64,000 bases of DNA from SB11 sp965249955 (lineage in GTDB: Bacteria; Bacteroidota; Bacteroidia; UBA8524): positions 3,286,001 to 3,350,000 of the forward strand of contig OZ252261.1 of assembly GCA_965249955.1 (NCBI GenBank), given 5' to 3'. The position numbers and the translations under genes were made by a program. The notes beneath the pieces are model-generated. The model was not told the DNA's origin. It worked only from the letters and a program-made list of their open reading frames with translations, and made no database searches. Shown here in pieces: positions 24,901 to 33,869 of this stretch. Every line of letters starts with the position of its first letter. The first letter of the stretch is position 1.

Positions 24901-26727
24901 CAAAATAATAGCGAAGTATTTTTTAAATTAAATAAATCAGAATTAAACAACAGGTGCAGGTGTTTTGTATCGGCTATTGATACGGGTACAAAAAAAATGA
25001 GCCCTTGGTATCCACAAATAGAGCTAAAGCCAACAGCAATTGGTTTTGCAAACGATAAAGTGTATTTAGGGGGCGAGTTTACTACATTTAATAATCAAGA
25101 AAGAGACTATTTAACAGGTGCAAGATTAGAGGCCATCGAAATTTCTCCATTAGAAAGCGATAGCTTTTGTAGAGGTGGCACAATGGTAGTAAAAGCAAAT
25201 GCTTCGGGTAACTTTACTACTTCAAATGAATTTATTTTGCAGCTTTCAGACTCAATGGGAAGTTTTGCAGCCCCCATATTTTATGATACCATAACCTCAA
25301 CAAACGATTCTTTTGTTTATCAAATACCATTAAACCTTACCCCGGGTAATAATTATAGGCTAAAATTATATAGCACAATGCCCGCCTTGGTAAGTAGAGA
25401 AGAAATAAGCATTACTATTTTGCCCGATCCCAAAGCAAGTTTTTCTGTAACCGATACATACCAATGCCCCTACGAAAACTTTACATTTACCAATACATCA
25501 AATATACCCGGAGCAGTAACTTGGAAATATGGCGACGGAGATACAGGCAACCTGCAAACACAAACCCACAGCTATAGCAACAGCGGTAATTATAATGTGC
25601 GTATGGTGCTTAAACCTTATGGGGTAGGCTGCCCCTTAGATAGCACTGAAATACCTGTTGTAGCTTTGCCAGTACCCCAACCTTCATTTGCACTAAACGA
25701 TAGCGTATTGTGTAACCATAACGATACTTTTAACCTTACTAATACTTCTATCATAAGTGGGGGTAGCATTGTGGCTTATACTTGGAATTTTGGTAATGGT
25801 ACTACATCAACAGATACTAATACTACTGTCTCTTATATCGATACAGGAAAATATACCGTAACCCTTATAGCCATTAGTGATAGTGCTTGTGTAGACAGTA
25901 TAAGAAATAACATTTTTGTGATTGAGAAACCCCAAGCCCATTTCTCTACAAATTCTATAGCGCAATGTTTCACAGGCAATAATTATGTATTTACAGATTC
26001 AAGTATAATTTCTCCTTATGCCACTAATATTACTTATGCTTGGAGTTTTGGCGATTTAGCCACTTCAGCCCAACAAAACCCAACCCATACCTATAGCGAT
26101 ACTGGCTATTATATAATTACACTGCAAGTAAACCTTGCCAACAACTGCTTTGATACTACACGGTCTATTGCCATAGTTGTTCCCGAACCAAAAATTGACA
26201 CCATTTTTGGGCCTACAATAGTAACAAAGCAAGATACCAGCAGATACTCTATACTAACGGATACCTTTACCACCTATTTTTGGTCAGTAGATTATGGTAC
26301 AATTAGTTTAGGGGCAGACTCTAGCTATGCCGATATAATTTGGGATTCTGTTGTAGCTGCTACCAATACAACACTCAAAATTTTCCCCATAAATATAGCG
26401 GGGTGCTATGGCGATACGGCTTACCTAAATATAACCATAAGTCCTTTTCATGTGGGGGTAGTTAATATTATAAATAATAAACTAAAAATATACCCTAATC
26501 CGACAAAGAAATCAGTTTTCATTGATATAAATAATAAAGAGATTATAACAGGGCAAGTACAATTATTTGATGTACAGGGAAGGGAAGTGTTTAATCAGAC
26601 CTTTGATAGCATCCCGATGCATGTTTTGGAAATTGATGTCTCAAAAATAGGGGCAGGAACCTATCAACTGTTGTTTAGCAGTGGAAAGTATATTTCTGCC
26701 GACAAACTAATAATTCTCCAAGATTAA
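21991..26727 (+). CDS. giant T9SS-secreted propeller/PKD protein, type A sorting domain
   Basis: 1578 residues with a signal peptide (1-20, FSFLSAQ). Residues about 25-1040 are many repeats of a delta-60-like blade with the theme LYIGGxFTxVxGxxRxxLAxxD, predicted to make large beta-propellers. Three PKD domains follow between about 1150 and 1400, with WKYGDGDTG, YTWNFGNGTT and YAWSFGD cores. The last 80 residues (KIYPNPTKKSVFI to DKLIILQD) are a type A T9SS C-terminal signal. Hence it is exported across the outer membrane and probably surface-attached. Ligand unknown. Followed after 80 bases by another T9SS cargo gene on the same strand. Confidence 0.9.
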   Translation: MKSVLTALLILISFSFLSAQNNVVIDSSLWQPNGKVNKLKVMGDTLVIAGDFNMVGPNTPYASGFDNNGDLIANFPHTNGEVTKAIADDKNGFYIAGDFTKVDGKQRGGIAYIDSNNKVTSFFENRAVDGNVYDMELKDSLLYIVGEFTGTNNYTGGGAVIKVDTALVDFSFPTIEGDVYASEADGEGGVYIGGLFTKVGEYERANIAHIDKYGRVTPWNPGTDGEVRAIAIDERHVYIGGIFNYAGCAERNKLAVFEKGKSTPNTWKYSSLDFNGAGIFSLLVYGGKLYAGSGNYFGGIGSGGSGPAGIYFISRSSGKILTYTINMADIHALEAGPGYIFAGGDKFTANFNEQRVVRVDTNSGSLTRIIFPEIEGTVYGLKYHNNVLYIGGYHTNYTDILAYNFSTNSRYSFKSQIPGVVYDMEVFNDSILTVCGFFKSDVDYQNNIVAYNTNSLEKYNFPYQSASPVLTISKLNANTLFFGGHFSTLTIGNYQNVAAININTSKQKNWGYNFDKKISAIQIKDTSIYVGGEFTRVNRSLRLGLAKLNPNDTALPAWNATLNRFVNDLELKGDTLFIAGDFTKIGAANISNLGAININTAIAHPWDAKVKGSVLGIKLHNSTLFVNGSFVKVDTFSRQTLAALDAHTAAVLPFKGATLKPGVSSVEKISVWKNDLVCAGNITDYFDNPRRYIAIYDINTGAEVHQSISTSFYLSTIAATKNNTLFIGGKFKISGGEVRRSIALINLSTGKLYPWHADIDEEVFDFDIADGKIYYVGFFKNVKGTARNSIAASYLSNGALHTWNPILDKYSGLIHISNGKAFIGNGPFTTINGISRKYLAAIDTGTAQATSFQPFKNATSYTVIYSLHSYKNSLYVGGSFTSIDTKKRNFIASFDATTDALLNFDAKLSGNNLGVRVEEIFNSNSTLYFGGTFTKTDSIQANGFLRADADSAKTDTSWFPHSNDYAMPMAQNNSEVFFKLNKSELNNRCRCFVSAIDTGTKKMSPWYPQIELKPTAIGFANDKVYLGGEFTTFNNQERDYLTGARLEAIEISPLESDSFCRGGTMVVKANASGNFTTSNEFILQLSDSMGSFAAPIFYDTITSTNDSFVYQIPLNLTPGNNYRLKLYSTMPALVSREEISITILPDPKASFSVTDTYQCPYENFTFTNTSNIPGAVTWKYGDGDTGNLQTQTHSYSNSGNYNVRMVLKPYGVGCPLDSTEIPVVALPVPQPSFALNDSVLCNHNDTFNLTNTSIISGGSIVAYTWNFGNGTTSTDTNTTVSYIDTGKYTVTLIAISDSACVDSIRNNIFVIEKPQAHFSTNSIAQCFTGNNYVFTDSSIISPYATNITYAWSFGDLATSAQQNPTHTYSDTGYYIITLQVNLANNCFDTTRSIAIVVPEPKIDTIFGPTIVTKQDTSRYSILTDTFTTYFWSVDYGTISLGADSSYADIIWDSVVAATNTTLKIFPINIAGCYGDTAYLNITISPFHVGVVNIINNKLKIYPNPTKKSVFIDINNKEIITGQVQLFDVQGREVFNQTFDSIPMHVLEIDVSKIGAGTYQLLFSSGKYISADKLIILQD

Positions 26728-26807
26728 CTGTTTTATAGAGCTTTTTAGTATTTTTATATTGAACTATAAAGCAACTTTAAGTTGCTACACATAGTCTAAT
26801 AGGTAAT

Positions 26808-28421
26808 ATGCGAAAGCAACTGGTAGCGTTTTTAGCTTTATTGATAAGCCAATGGGCCATAGCCACCCACATTGTGGGCGGCGAGGTATTGTATCGCTAT
26901 TTGGGTAACAATAAATACGAAGTTACCCTGCACCTATTTATTGATTGTATTAATGGTGCTTCAGGGGCAATAGCACAAGACAGTTTGGCCAACTTTACTG
27001 TTTTTAGAGCGTCTGATAGCTCGCTTTTGCAAAGCCTTAGCAAAGCTGTGCCGCGCAATACACCCGAACGCATAACCAAACTAAATTACGATTGTATTGC
27101 CTTGCCGCCCAATGCCTGTGTAGATAAATACATATATATTGATACTTTGGATTTACCCCAAATAACAGGTGGTTACATTATAGCGTTTCAAAGGTGTTGC
27201 CGCAACCACTCCATCAACAACTTGGTTAATCCGGGAGCAACAGGCGCAACCTACTGGACACATATTCAGGATACTCTTAATATAGGTGTTAACAATAGTG
27301 CTTATTTTAAAGAGCTACCCCCAAACTTTTTGTGCACCAATGCACCGTTAAAGTTTGACCACTCAGCTGTTGACCCTGATGGTGACTCGCTGGTATACGA
27401 GTTGTATCATCCCTATTTAGGTGCAACCGATTCAGATCCTCGACCCACATTTTCACAAGTATCAAGACCTCCTTTTGTAAGAGTAAATTTTGCCAATGGA
27501 TACAGCTATACTAATCCTATTGATGGCAATCCCGCTTTGGCTATAGACCCTGTTACAGGGTTGCTTACCCTCACACCATCGCAACAAGGGCAATACGTTA
27601 TAGGTATATTGGTAAAAGAGTACCGCAATGGTGTATTGGTGGGTATTACACGCCGCGATTATCAGTTTAATGTGCTTAATTGCCAGTTTAAGGTAGTATC
27701 TACCTACAAAGCCAACGATAGCGCTTGTGGTTATAAAATGGTATTTAAAAACAGCAGTAGCGGTGCAAAAACATTTAGGTGGGATTTTGGCGATACATTA
27801 AGTACTTCTGATACTTCAACACAACAAAGCCCCATATACGATTATCCCGCCGCAGGCGAGTATAAAGTGAAGCTGATTGCCTGTGATGGGAATTGCTGCG
27901 ACTCGTCGGTTAGCACTGTAACTATTCTTGAACCACTAGATATTAAATTGGGTAGAGACACCTTGCTGTGCACACAACCCTTTCAGTATATTATTGATGC
28001 AAAAGATACTACTGCTAAATACCTGTGGAGCACCGGAGATACTACGCGAGCCATTACTGTTACCCATGCAGGCAGTTATTGGGTAAAAGCCAGTCGGTGT
28101 AACGATGTGTACGACACCATAAAAATAAGTATACCGGATTTTAGTGATTTCACTCTGCCTAATGCCTTCTCTCCCAATGGTGACGGGTATAATGATTTTT
28201 ATCCTTTGATGGACAACAGGGTAGACGAGTACGAGGTAATTATATTTAATAGATGGGGTGAAAAAATGTTTGAAACCACCTCAAACCAATTGTGGGATGG
28301 TAAATTTTACCATCAAGATGTGCCTCCGGGTGTATATTTTGTGCAATTGCGCTACAAAGATTGCCGAAGTACCGATGCCAAAGAAATGCGTGGTACAGTA
28401 ACTCTTTTTAGAGAACGTTAA
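26808..28421 (+). CDS. T9SS-secreted PKD protein, type B (gliding-associated) sorting domain
   Basis: 537 residues with signal peptide (1-19) and an immediate THIVGGEVLYRY motif common at the start of such Bacteroidota surface proteins. A PKD domain lies near 300-375 (FRWDFGDTLSTS), then a Trp-rich strand (YLWSTGDTTRAITV), and a C-terminal type B sorting domain LPNAFSPNGDGYNDFYP ... IFNRWGEKMFET ... PPGVYFVQLRY. This domain directs export by the type IX system and is usually tied to gliding or adhesion. Likely a surface adhesin. Confidence 0.9.
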   Translation: MRKQLVAFLALLISQWAIATHIVGGEVLYRYLGNNKYEVTLHLFIDCINGASGAIAQDSLANFTVFRASDSSLLQSLSKAVPRNTPERITKLNYDCIALPPNACVDKYIYIDTLDLPQITGGYIIAFQRCCRNHSINNLVNPGATGATYWTHIQDTLNIGVNNSAYFKELPPNFLCTNAPLKFDHSAVDPDGDSLVYELYHPYLGATDSDPRPTFSQVSRPPFVRVNFANGYSYTNPIDGNPALAIDPVTGLLTLTPSQQGQYVIGILVKEYRNGVLVGITRRDYQFNVLNCQFKVVSTYKANDSACGYKMVFKNSSSGAKTFRWDFGDTLSTSDTSTQQSPIYDYPAAGEYKVKLIACDGNCCDSSVSTVTILEPLDIKLGRDTLLCTQPFQYIIDAKDTTAKYLWSTGDTTRAITVTHAGSYWVKASRCNDVYDTIKISIPDFSDFTLPNAFSPNGDGYNDFYPLMDNRVDEYEVIIFNRWGEKMFETTSNQLWDGKFYHQDVPPGVYFVQLRYKDCRSTDAKEMRGTVTLFRER

Positions 28422-28475
28422 TCATTTTAGTATTTTATTCCTTCAAGCATCTACCTGTTTTTAATATTCGGAGTT

Positions 28476-28556
28476 CGTCATGCCGACGCAGGTCGGCATC
28501 TTATTATCCAATTCATGTGTAATGCAGAGTGAGACCTGAAACAAGTTCAGGGTGAC
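28476..28556. repeat. paired-hairpin repeat, complete copy
   Basis: CGTCATGCCGACG..GGTCGGCATC then, after about 30 bases, GAGACCTGAA..TTCAGGGTGACG. It sits between convergent genes and may serve as terminator for both. Outer ends GTCA and TGAC are inverted. Confidence 0.8.
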
Positions 28557-28590
28557 GGGCGGGTAGATGAAGTAATCTTTAAGTAGTAAA

Positions 28591-29133
28591 TTACTTTCTT
28601 TTTGCCTCAAACTCTTGTTGGGTTATTTTATAACATACGTGGGGTATATCTTTAAAATCAAAAGAATTTATAAGGGTTAAGCCCGCTTTTAGCATTATGT
28701 TTCTTGATGCTTTGTGGGCAGCATCTACCATGCCGTATATCTCGTTTAGCTTCAATACATCAAAACCATATTGCAGCGAGGGTAGAGCTGTTTCGGTAGC
28801 ATATCCTTTGCCCCAAAATCGTTTTATAAAACGGTAACCAAAATCATAATAATTGCTTTGGTTGTTAACAGTTTCGCGCACAAACTTTAAGCCTGTCCAC
28901 CCCATAAATTCATAGGTAGCTTTATCAACCACAGCCCAACGACCAATGCCATTATCAATATATTGCTGTCGGACATAAGCAATCATATCCTGTGCCTGTT
29001 GTAAGGTTTGTATAGGTGTTTTACCTAAAAAAGTATGTACATCAGGGTCGCTATCCAATTCAAACATGCCTTTATCATCGGTGGGCAGCATCTCACGCAA
29101 AATAAGTCGATCGGTTTCGGCAAAAATTTTCAT
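28591..29133 (-). CDS. GNAT acetyltransferase, RimJ/RimL type
   Basis: 180 residues with the family start FAETDRLILREMLPTDD, the YRFIKRFWGKGYATET CoA-binding segment (near 101-116) and the C-terminal ASRNIMLKAGL motif. Substrate cannot be told from sequence. Seven bases downstream of the membrane protein gene at 29141-30019, so probably one transcript with it. Confidence 0.88.
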   Translation of the reverse strand: MKIFAETDRLILREMLPTDDKGMFELDSDPDVHTFLGKTPIQTLQQAQDMIAYVRQQYIDNGIGRWAVVDKATYEFMGWTGLKFVRETVNNQSNYYDFGYRFIKRFWGKGYATETALPSLQYGFDVLKLNEIYGMVDAAHKASRNIMLKAGLTLINSFDFKDIPHVCYKITQQEFEAKRK

Positions 29134-29140
29134 TGGTGTT

Positions 29141-30019
29141 TTAATAATCTAAAAAGAAGGACTTTTTGGTTCTGTATTTTTCCATCAATTCTTGTGCAGT
29201 AGTTTTGTCAATTTTAAACAAATGCACTATTGATGTTGATTTTTCACTCCCTCTACCGCTATTTTCTAAAAATACATTTTCAAAACTAAGATAAGCCACT
29301 TCTTCATCGGATAAGAAAAAAATACTGGCACGTCCAAACCTGTTAGGCATACCTTTATCAAGGTCGTGCAGTGCCTGTCCTCCTTTTTCTCTTAGTTGTT
29401 CGATGAAACCATTTTGAGTTACTATATATTCAAAAAACTGTTGCAATACATATTTTCTATACCATTTATTTAGGTTTTCAGAATAGGGAGGTAGTGGGTG
29501 AAAATTTATTATTAATGGAGGAATTCCTAAAACTAAACCGGCTTCAAAAATCCATATTATTGTAAGTGGCCAACCGTTTACTACTGCATCACCAATACTC
29601 CACGCCCCCTCTTGGTTTACTATACCAATGGTATGTATTAAATCAGCAGGGTTAAGAAAAACATCCATTAATACACTTAGTTGTAAAGTACCTGTGAAAC
29701 CATGTATCAAGTAAGCTATATATACTACCCATTGTACATAGTAGGCAATAACGCCCATGTATAAGCCAAATAGCAAGCGTTCTTTTTTGTTACGAAGCAA
29801 ACCTATTTTGGCAACTATTTTGGCTGAATAGCCTAATACCACAGCATATAGTATAGCTATAAAAATAAGTATGTAGGGTATTAGCATAATATTTACCAAA
29901 AAAATATATGCTATGGATAATACTGTTGATAGTATCAAGCCCACACCATAGGCTATTAATTTGCCACCAAGTGGAGCACTGCCTGTGGCTTTGTAATAGT
30001 AGTTAGTATCTGTTTGCAT
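29141..30019 (-). CDS. multi-span membrane protein of unknown function
   Basis: 292 residues. At least four membrane helices (about 18-40, 43-65, 83-105, 150-175) are followed by a soluble C-terminal domain of about 110 residues with LPPYSENLNKWYRKYVLQQF and FFLSDEEVAYLSFENVFLE. No signal peptide. I do not recognise a named family. Co-directional with the acetyltransferase downstream. Confidence 0.7.
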   Translation of the reverse strand: MQTDTNYYYKATGSAPLGGKLIAYGVGLILSTVLSIAYIFLVNIMLIPYILIFIAILYAVVLGYSAKIVAKIGLLRNKKERLLFGLYMGVIAYYVQWVVYIAYLIHGFTGTLQLSVLMDVFLNPADLIHTIGIVNQEGAWSIGDAVVNGWPLTIIWIFEAGLVLGIPPLIINFHPLPPYSENLNKWYRKYVLQQFFEYIVTQNGFIEQLREKGGQALHDLDKGMPNRFGRASIFFLSDEEVAYLSFENVFLENSGRGSEKSTSIVHLFKIDKTTAQELMEKYRTKKSFFLDY

Positions 30020-30058
30020 AGGTGATTAGTAAATCCAAATATATGTTCTATATAAATT

Positions 30059-30094
30059 AAAAAGTCCTTATCAGTAGGTTGATAAGGACTTTTT
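30059..30094 (-). terminator. terminator of the TonB receptor gene
   Basis: Arms AAAAAGTCCTTATC and GATAAGGACTTTTT; on the minus strand the second arm is followed by a T run. Confidence 0.8.
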
Positions 30095-30113
30095 AATCGA
30101 AAAAATGTAAATA

Positions 30114-32540
30114 CTATTTCTTAAATGTCAATGGCACTGTAAGTTTTATGCTAATATTTCGCCCCATATTAAACACACCATTACGGCCTGTAACAGGATT
30201 TTGAGCAGCGTACTTCAATCGGCTTAGGTGGTTTTGATAACCAACATCCAACAAGTTATTTGCAGTAAGGTATACGTTAAAAAGGGTATTGCCTTTTGTG
30301 TTGGTAATTGCAGCTCCAACACCTGCGTTTAGTAGTTGGTAGCCTGCGGTGGTGGTCTCAGTTTCGTTTTCACTAAGTACTTTGTTTTGGGCAAAGTATA
30401 CATCGTATTGCACAAAAGCGTAGGGATTGCCCAAGTATTTACCCGCTTTTTTAAAGTTTGCCCTTAGTTCGGCTTGGTAGTGGGCGGGGGGCATAAAGGG
30501 CAGGTTTTTACTGCTATCGTTAGTTGCACTATTGTTTACACCTTGTACATAGCTAAAACTGTTTTGAAAGTGCAACCAATCCCAAGGGTGGGGATGGAAA
30601 TCAATACTAATTTCACCACCTGTTAGTGTAGCATTACCCTGTGTATATTGGAAAGTAAGCGTAGGATCGGTAGGGTCAACAATACTATCGCCACCATTAA
30701 CCGAACGCAGTTTTTGTTGATAGATATAATTTTGGATATGATTTTGAAACACCGCCGCATCAATAGTTATATGCTCGGTAGTATAGCTAATTCCTAAATC
30801 GGCTTGCAAGCTTGTTTCGGGTTTTAGTAGGGTGTTACCGTACTCGTAGCGCAAAGTTCCCTCGTGTTTTCCGTTTGAAGCCAGTTCTGACATATTTGGA
30901 GCACGGAAACCCCTAGCAACATTAAGTTTAAGCAACCATTTATTGTTTAAGGTATATGTGCCACCAACACTACCGGTTACATTATTAAAAGTTCGGGTAA
31001 AGGGTGCAAAGCGAGTTTCGGTAGTAGCATCAGGCTGTGGTACGGGTTTCTCATCAGCATCTAAATACAAAGCATCAGAGTTTAGTGTGCGGATATCGTA
31101 CCGCACTCCGCCTGAAAGGGTAAGTTTCCCAAAATTCTTTTTAGTAACTGCAAATGCGCCAAAATCAAACAACTTATAGGCGGGTATTATAAACTCTTCA
31201 CCCTTGTTTTGGTTTTGCTGTTGCATACCGCCAATGCCTACGGTGGTTTCCCATCCTTGCATTTCGGGTAAGTAGTATTTTATATCGTAGCTAAGGGTTT
31301 GTAAAAAAAAGTATAGTTCGTAATCATCGGGTGCAAACACATTACCAAATTCTTTGCGGTGGTTTTGCTGATACGATAGGTTTATGCCCAACCTACTTTT
31401 ACCCAATATAAATAGGTTTTGAAGTGATGCTCGGTAATGATTTACCTGTTGGCGAGGCACAAATAAATCGTATGTGTTGGCATCGTTGTTTTGTATTGTT
31501 CTTTCGTCAACGGTACTGTCGTTTATGGCTACTTCTCTAATAAAATTTCCTAAACTATCGCGCTCGCCTTCTACCATACCAATGTTTTGGTTAAATGCAC
31601 TAACGCTAAGATGACTATATCCCCATTTTTTGTTTATGCCCACCATACCGTTAAAATTCAACTCGTTATAACCTGAATTGAATACATTACCATCGTATCG
31701 GTTTTTATAGGCAGCAGCTTGTTTACTACTCACCCTTGCCAACCAGTTAATGCCGTTTATGTTTCCTGCGGTCATGCCGCTAACACCTATCAACCCATTA
31801 TTGGTTTGGTAGTTGGTCAGTATATTACCTATTATTTTTCCATCGTCAACAGGTTTTGGTGCAAGTAGGTTTATTACCCCTGCCATAGCATCACTGCCAT
31901 ACATTAAGCTACCCGGGCCTTTAATCACCTCTATACGGTCAATACTATACTCGTCAATCTCAATACCGTGTTCATCGCCCCATTGCTGGCCTTCTTGTCG
32001 CAAACCATTGTTTAGCGTTACCACGCGGTTGTAGCCCAACCCACGAATAATGGGTTTAGATATTGCCGCACCTGTAGTAAGCTGGTTTATGCCTGCTTGC
32101 CTGCCAATGGCATCAATAATATTGGTATTGCCTTGTTGTAGTAATATACTTTTGGGAACTATTAGCGCGGGCACAGGGTTTTGGCGCAGCTCAGTAGCTT
32201 TTGATACACCCGTTACTATTACCTCTTGCACTTCGGCTACCGATTCTTCTAAGGCAAAATTATGAGTGGTGCTTCCCTCAATAGCTATGGTTTTTACCTG
32301 TGTATTGTAGCTTAAATAACGTATTTCGACCAAAAAACTACCTTTTGGCAGGTTGCTTATCGTGTAGTTTCCGTTGGCATCAGTTGATGTGCCTTGTTTT
32401 AAATCGGGAATGTATACCAAAGCACCTAATAATGGAGCTTGGGTGTTTTTATCGGTTATTTTGCCTGTTAGGCTATTTTGGGCATTTGCAAATAATGCAG
32501 CAGCCCATATCAGCACAAATGCTGTGATGTATTTTTTCAT
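30114..32540 (-). CDS. TonB-dependent outer-membrane receptor, probably for a metal
   Basis: 808 residues from the ATG at 32538-32540 (MKKYITAFVLIWAAALFANAQ signal peptide); upstream codons in the open frame are unlikely. A carboxypeptidase-regulatory-like domain (about 23-105: LTGKITDKNTQAPLLGALV) is followed by the plug (NIIDAIGRQAGINQL, IEVIKGPGSLMYGSDAMAG) and a 22-strand-type barrel ending in a terminal FKK after LTVP. A His/Cys-rich secreted protein is encoded directly upstream, so copper or zinc uptake is the best guess. The receptor call is firm; the substrate is inference. Confidence 0.92.
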   Translation of the reverse strand: MKKYITAFVLIWAAALFANAQNSLTGKITDKNTQAPLLGALVYIPDLKQGTSTDANGNYTISNLPKGSFLVEIRYLSYNTQVKTIAIEGSTTHNFALEESVAEVQEVIVTGVSKATELRQNPVPALIVPKSILLQQGNTNIIDAIGRQAGINQLTTGAAISKPIIRGLGYNRVVTLNNGLRQEGQQWGDEHGIEIDEYSIDRIEVIKGPGSLMYGSDAMAGVINLLAPKPVDDGKIIGNILTNYQTNNGLIGVSGMTAGNINGINWLARVSSKQAAAYKNRYDGNVFNSGYNELNFNGMVGINKKWGYSHLSVSAFNQNIGMVEGERDSLGNFIREVAINDSTVDERTIQNNDANTYDLFVPRQQVNHYRASLQNLFILGKSRLGINLSYQQNHRKEFGNVFAPDDYELYFFLQTLSYDIKYYLPEMQGWETTVGIGGMQQQNQNKGEEFIIPAYKLFDFGAFAVTKKNFGKLTLSGGVRYDIRTLNSDALYLDADEKPVPQPDATTETRFAPFTRTFNNVTGSVGGTYTLNNKWLLKLNVARGFRAPNMSELASNGKHEGTLRYEYGNTLLKPETSLQADLGISYTTEHITIDAAVFQNHIQNYIYQQKLRSVNGGDSIVDPTDPTLTFQYTQGNATLTGGEISIDFHPHPWDWLHFQNSFSYVQGVNNSATNDSSKNLPFMPPAHYQAELRANFKKAGKYLGNPYAFVQYDVYFAQNKVLSENETETTTAGYQLLNAGVGAAITNTKGNTLFNVYLTANNLLDVGYQNHLSRLKYAAQNPVTGRNGVFNMGRNISIKLTVPLTFKK

Positions 32541-32686
32541 TTTTGGGTGAGATAAGAAATAATTGTTGAGAGTATTAATTAATAATGGGGGATAGGTGGG
32601 TTTTACCTTCCCTTTGCCCCTTCCTAAAAACTGAAGGGAAACTAGTTGCACACATCAGCACAACTTATAATAATCTATAGATAAGG

Positions 32687-33112
32687 TTATACCACCGGTG
32701 GCCCTTTGTTGGTTTGCGAGGGCGAGAATACAGGTGTATAGTTTTTTGAATAGTCTTTGGTGAGAAGGTTTGAAGCCTCTATACTACCCGTGGTGTATGG
32801 CGTTGGCTGTGTATAGTGTTGTTGCGGATGATGCGATAATAAATAACAAAAACTACAACTTTCGTGCTGCTCAGCATAGTGGCTGTTGTGCTCACAACGT
32901 TCTACGGGTGTATGTTGGTGGTATAGGCTAACGTGGCAGGGTGTAGCTTTTTGGCAAGCATCGTTATCAACACAAATATCATCAGTGTGCGAGTAACTAT
33001 GCACCCATTCTAAAGGAACAAGTGAGTATAAAAAAACCACAACCAATAGAGCCGCAAGCACTTTGTTTTGCCTGTTTACTTTTGGTTGATATATAGTTTT
33101 TGTAGCTCGCAC
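32687..33112 (-). CDS. His/Cys-rich membrane-anchored protein next to TonB receptor
   Basis: 141 residues with one N-terminal membrane segment (about 18-36, VLAALLVVVFLYSLVPL). The outside part is crowded with potential metal ligands: HSYSHTDDICVDND, CHVSLYHQHTP, CEHNSHYAEQHESCSFC, and LLSHHPQQHY, with a final CSFCYLLSHH resembling DUF2946-type proteins. It lies 146 bases upstream of the TonB receptor gene on the same strand, suggesting metal delivery or sensing for that receptor. Confidence 0.7.
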   Translation of the reverse strand: MRATKTIYQPKVNRQNKVLAALLVVVFLYSLVPLEWVHSYSHTDDICVDNDACQKATPCHVSLYHQHTPVERCEHNSHYAEQHESCSFCYLLSHHPQQHYTQPTPYTTGSIEASNLLTKDYSKNYTPVFSPSQTNKGPPVV

Positions 33113-33365
33113 TCTTTTGTTCTGGCTGCAAAAATCAGTATAAAAACTTTTAAATGCAATTTTGTTGCAGGAAAATAATATTTAATGTTGACGAAGAGGC
33201 GAAGAAAGCAAAATGTACAATACCTATCACCAAAAGTGCATAACTATGGTTTGAAAAAAGAATGTTAAAGCATGACTTTTGTACTTGGTATGAACATTGC
33301 AATTAGTTGAAACGTTTATGCTAGTGCATTACAAAATTTAGAAACATTTAATAATATATAAAGAA

Positions 33366-33686
33366 ATGGCTTTAGAAATAACCGACAGCAACTTTGAAGA
33401 GGTTGTATTGAAATCAGACAAACCAGTATTAATAGATTTTTGGGCAGAATGGTGTGGCCCTTGCCGCATGGTAGGCCCTGTGGTTGAAGAATTGGCAGGC
33501 GAATACGAAGGTAAAGCGGTAATTGGTAAACTTAATGTTGACCATAATCCTGAAACCGCTATTAAATACGGTATACGTAGCATACCAGCTTTATTATACT
33601 TTAAAAATGGTGAAGTGGTAGACCGTCAAGTAGGCGCAGTACCTAAAAACATATTAGAAGGTAAACTTACTGCCCAATTGGCATAA
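33366..33686 (+). CDS. trxA: thioredoxin
   Basis: 106-residue classical thioredoxin, a cytoplasmic dithiol reductant recycled by thioredoxin reductase. Redox motif WCGPC with Cys30 and Cys33; buried Asp24-Phe-Trp (DFWAEWCGPC); cis-proline in SIPALLYF; C-terminal GxVPKNILEGKL. Monocistronic with its own strong terminator. Confidence 0.96.
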   Translation: MALEITDSNFEEVVLKSDKPVLIDFWAEWCGPCRMVGPVVEELAGEYEGKAVIGKLNVDHNPETAIKYGIRSIPALLYFKNGEVVDRQVGAVPKNILEGKLTAQLA

Positions 33687-33703
33687 GCTTATTGATAGAA
33701 GAC

Positions 33704-33745
33704 AAAAAGGCGGTTTTTGCTACGCAAAAACCGCCTTTTTTATTT
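33704..33745 (+). terminator. intrinsic terminator of trxA
   Basis: AAAAAGGCGGTTTTTGC (33704-33720) and GCAAAAACCGCCTTTTT (33724-33740). Confidence 0.9.
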
Positions 33746-33869
33746 TATTATCCAACACAATTTATAAAAAATAGAACAAGGATAGTTATATCTTATTAAA
33801 AGTGTTTCTTATCGATTATTGTATAAAACCATAAGAATTAGTGAGTTATTTTCAGATAAAATAACCATT

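Noticed and set aside
32541..32651. N-terminal extension of the TonB receptor
   Set aside because: A normal signal peptide starts at the ATG at 32540; the extension has no export logic.
32541..32686. Cobalamin riboswitch in front of the TonB receptor
   Set aside because: No GCCACTG-type box or conserved core seen in the leader.
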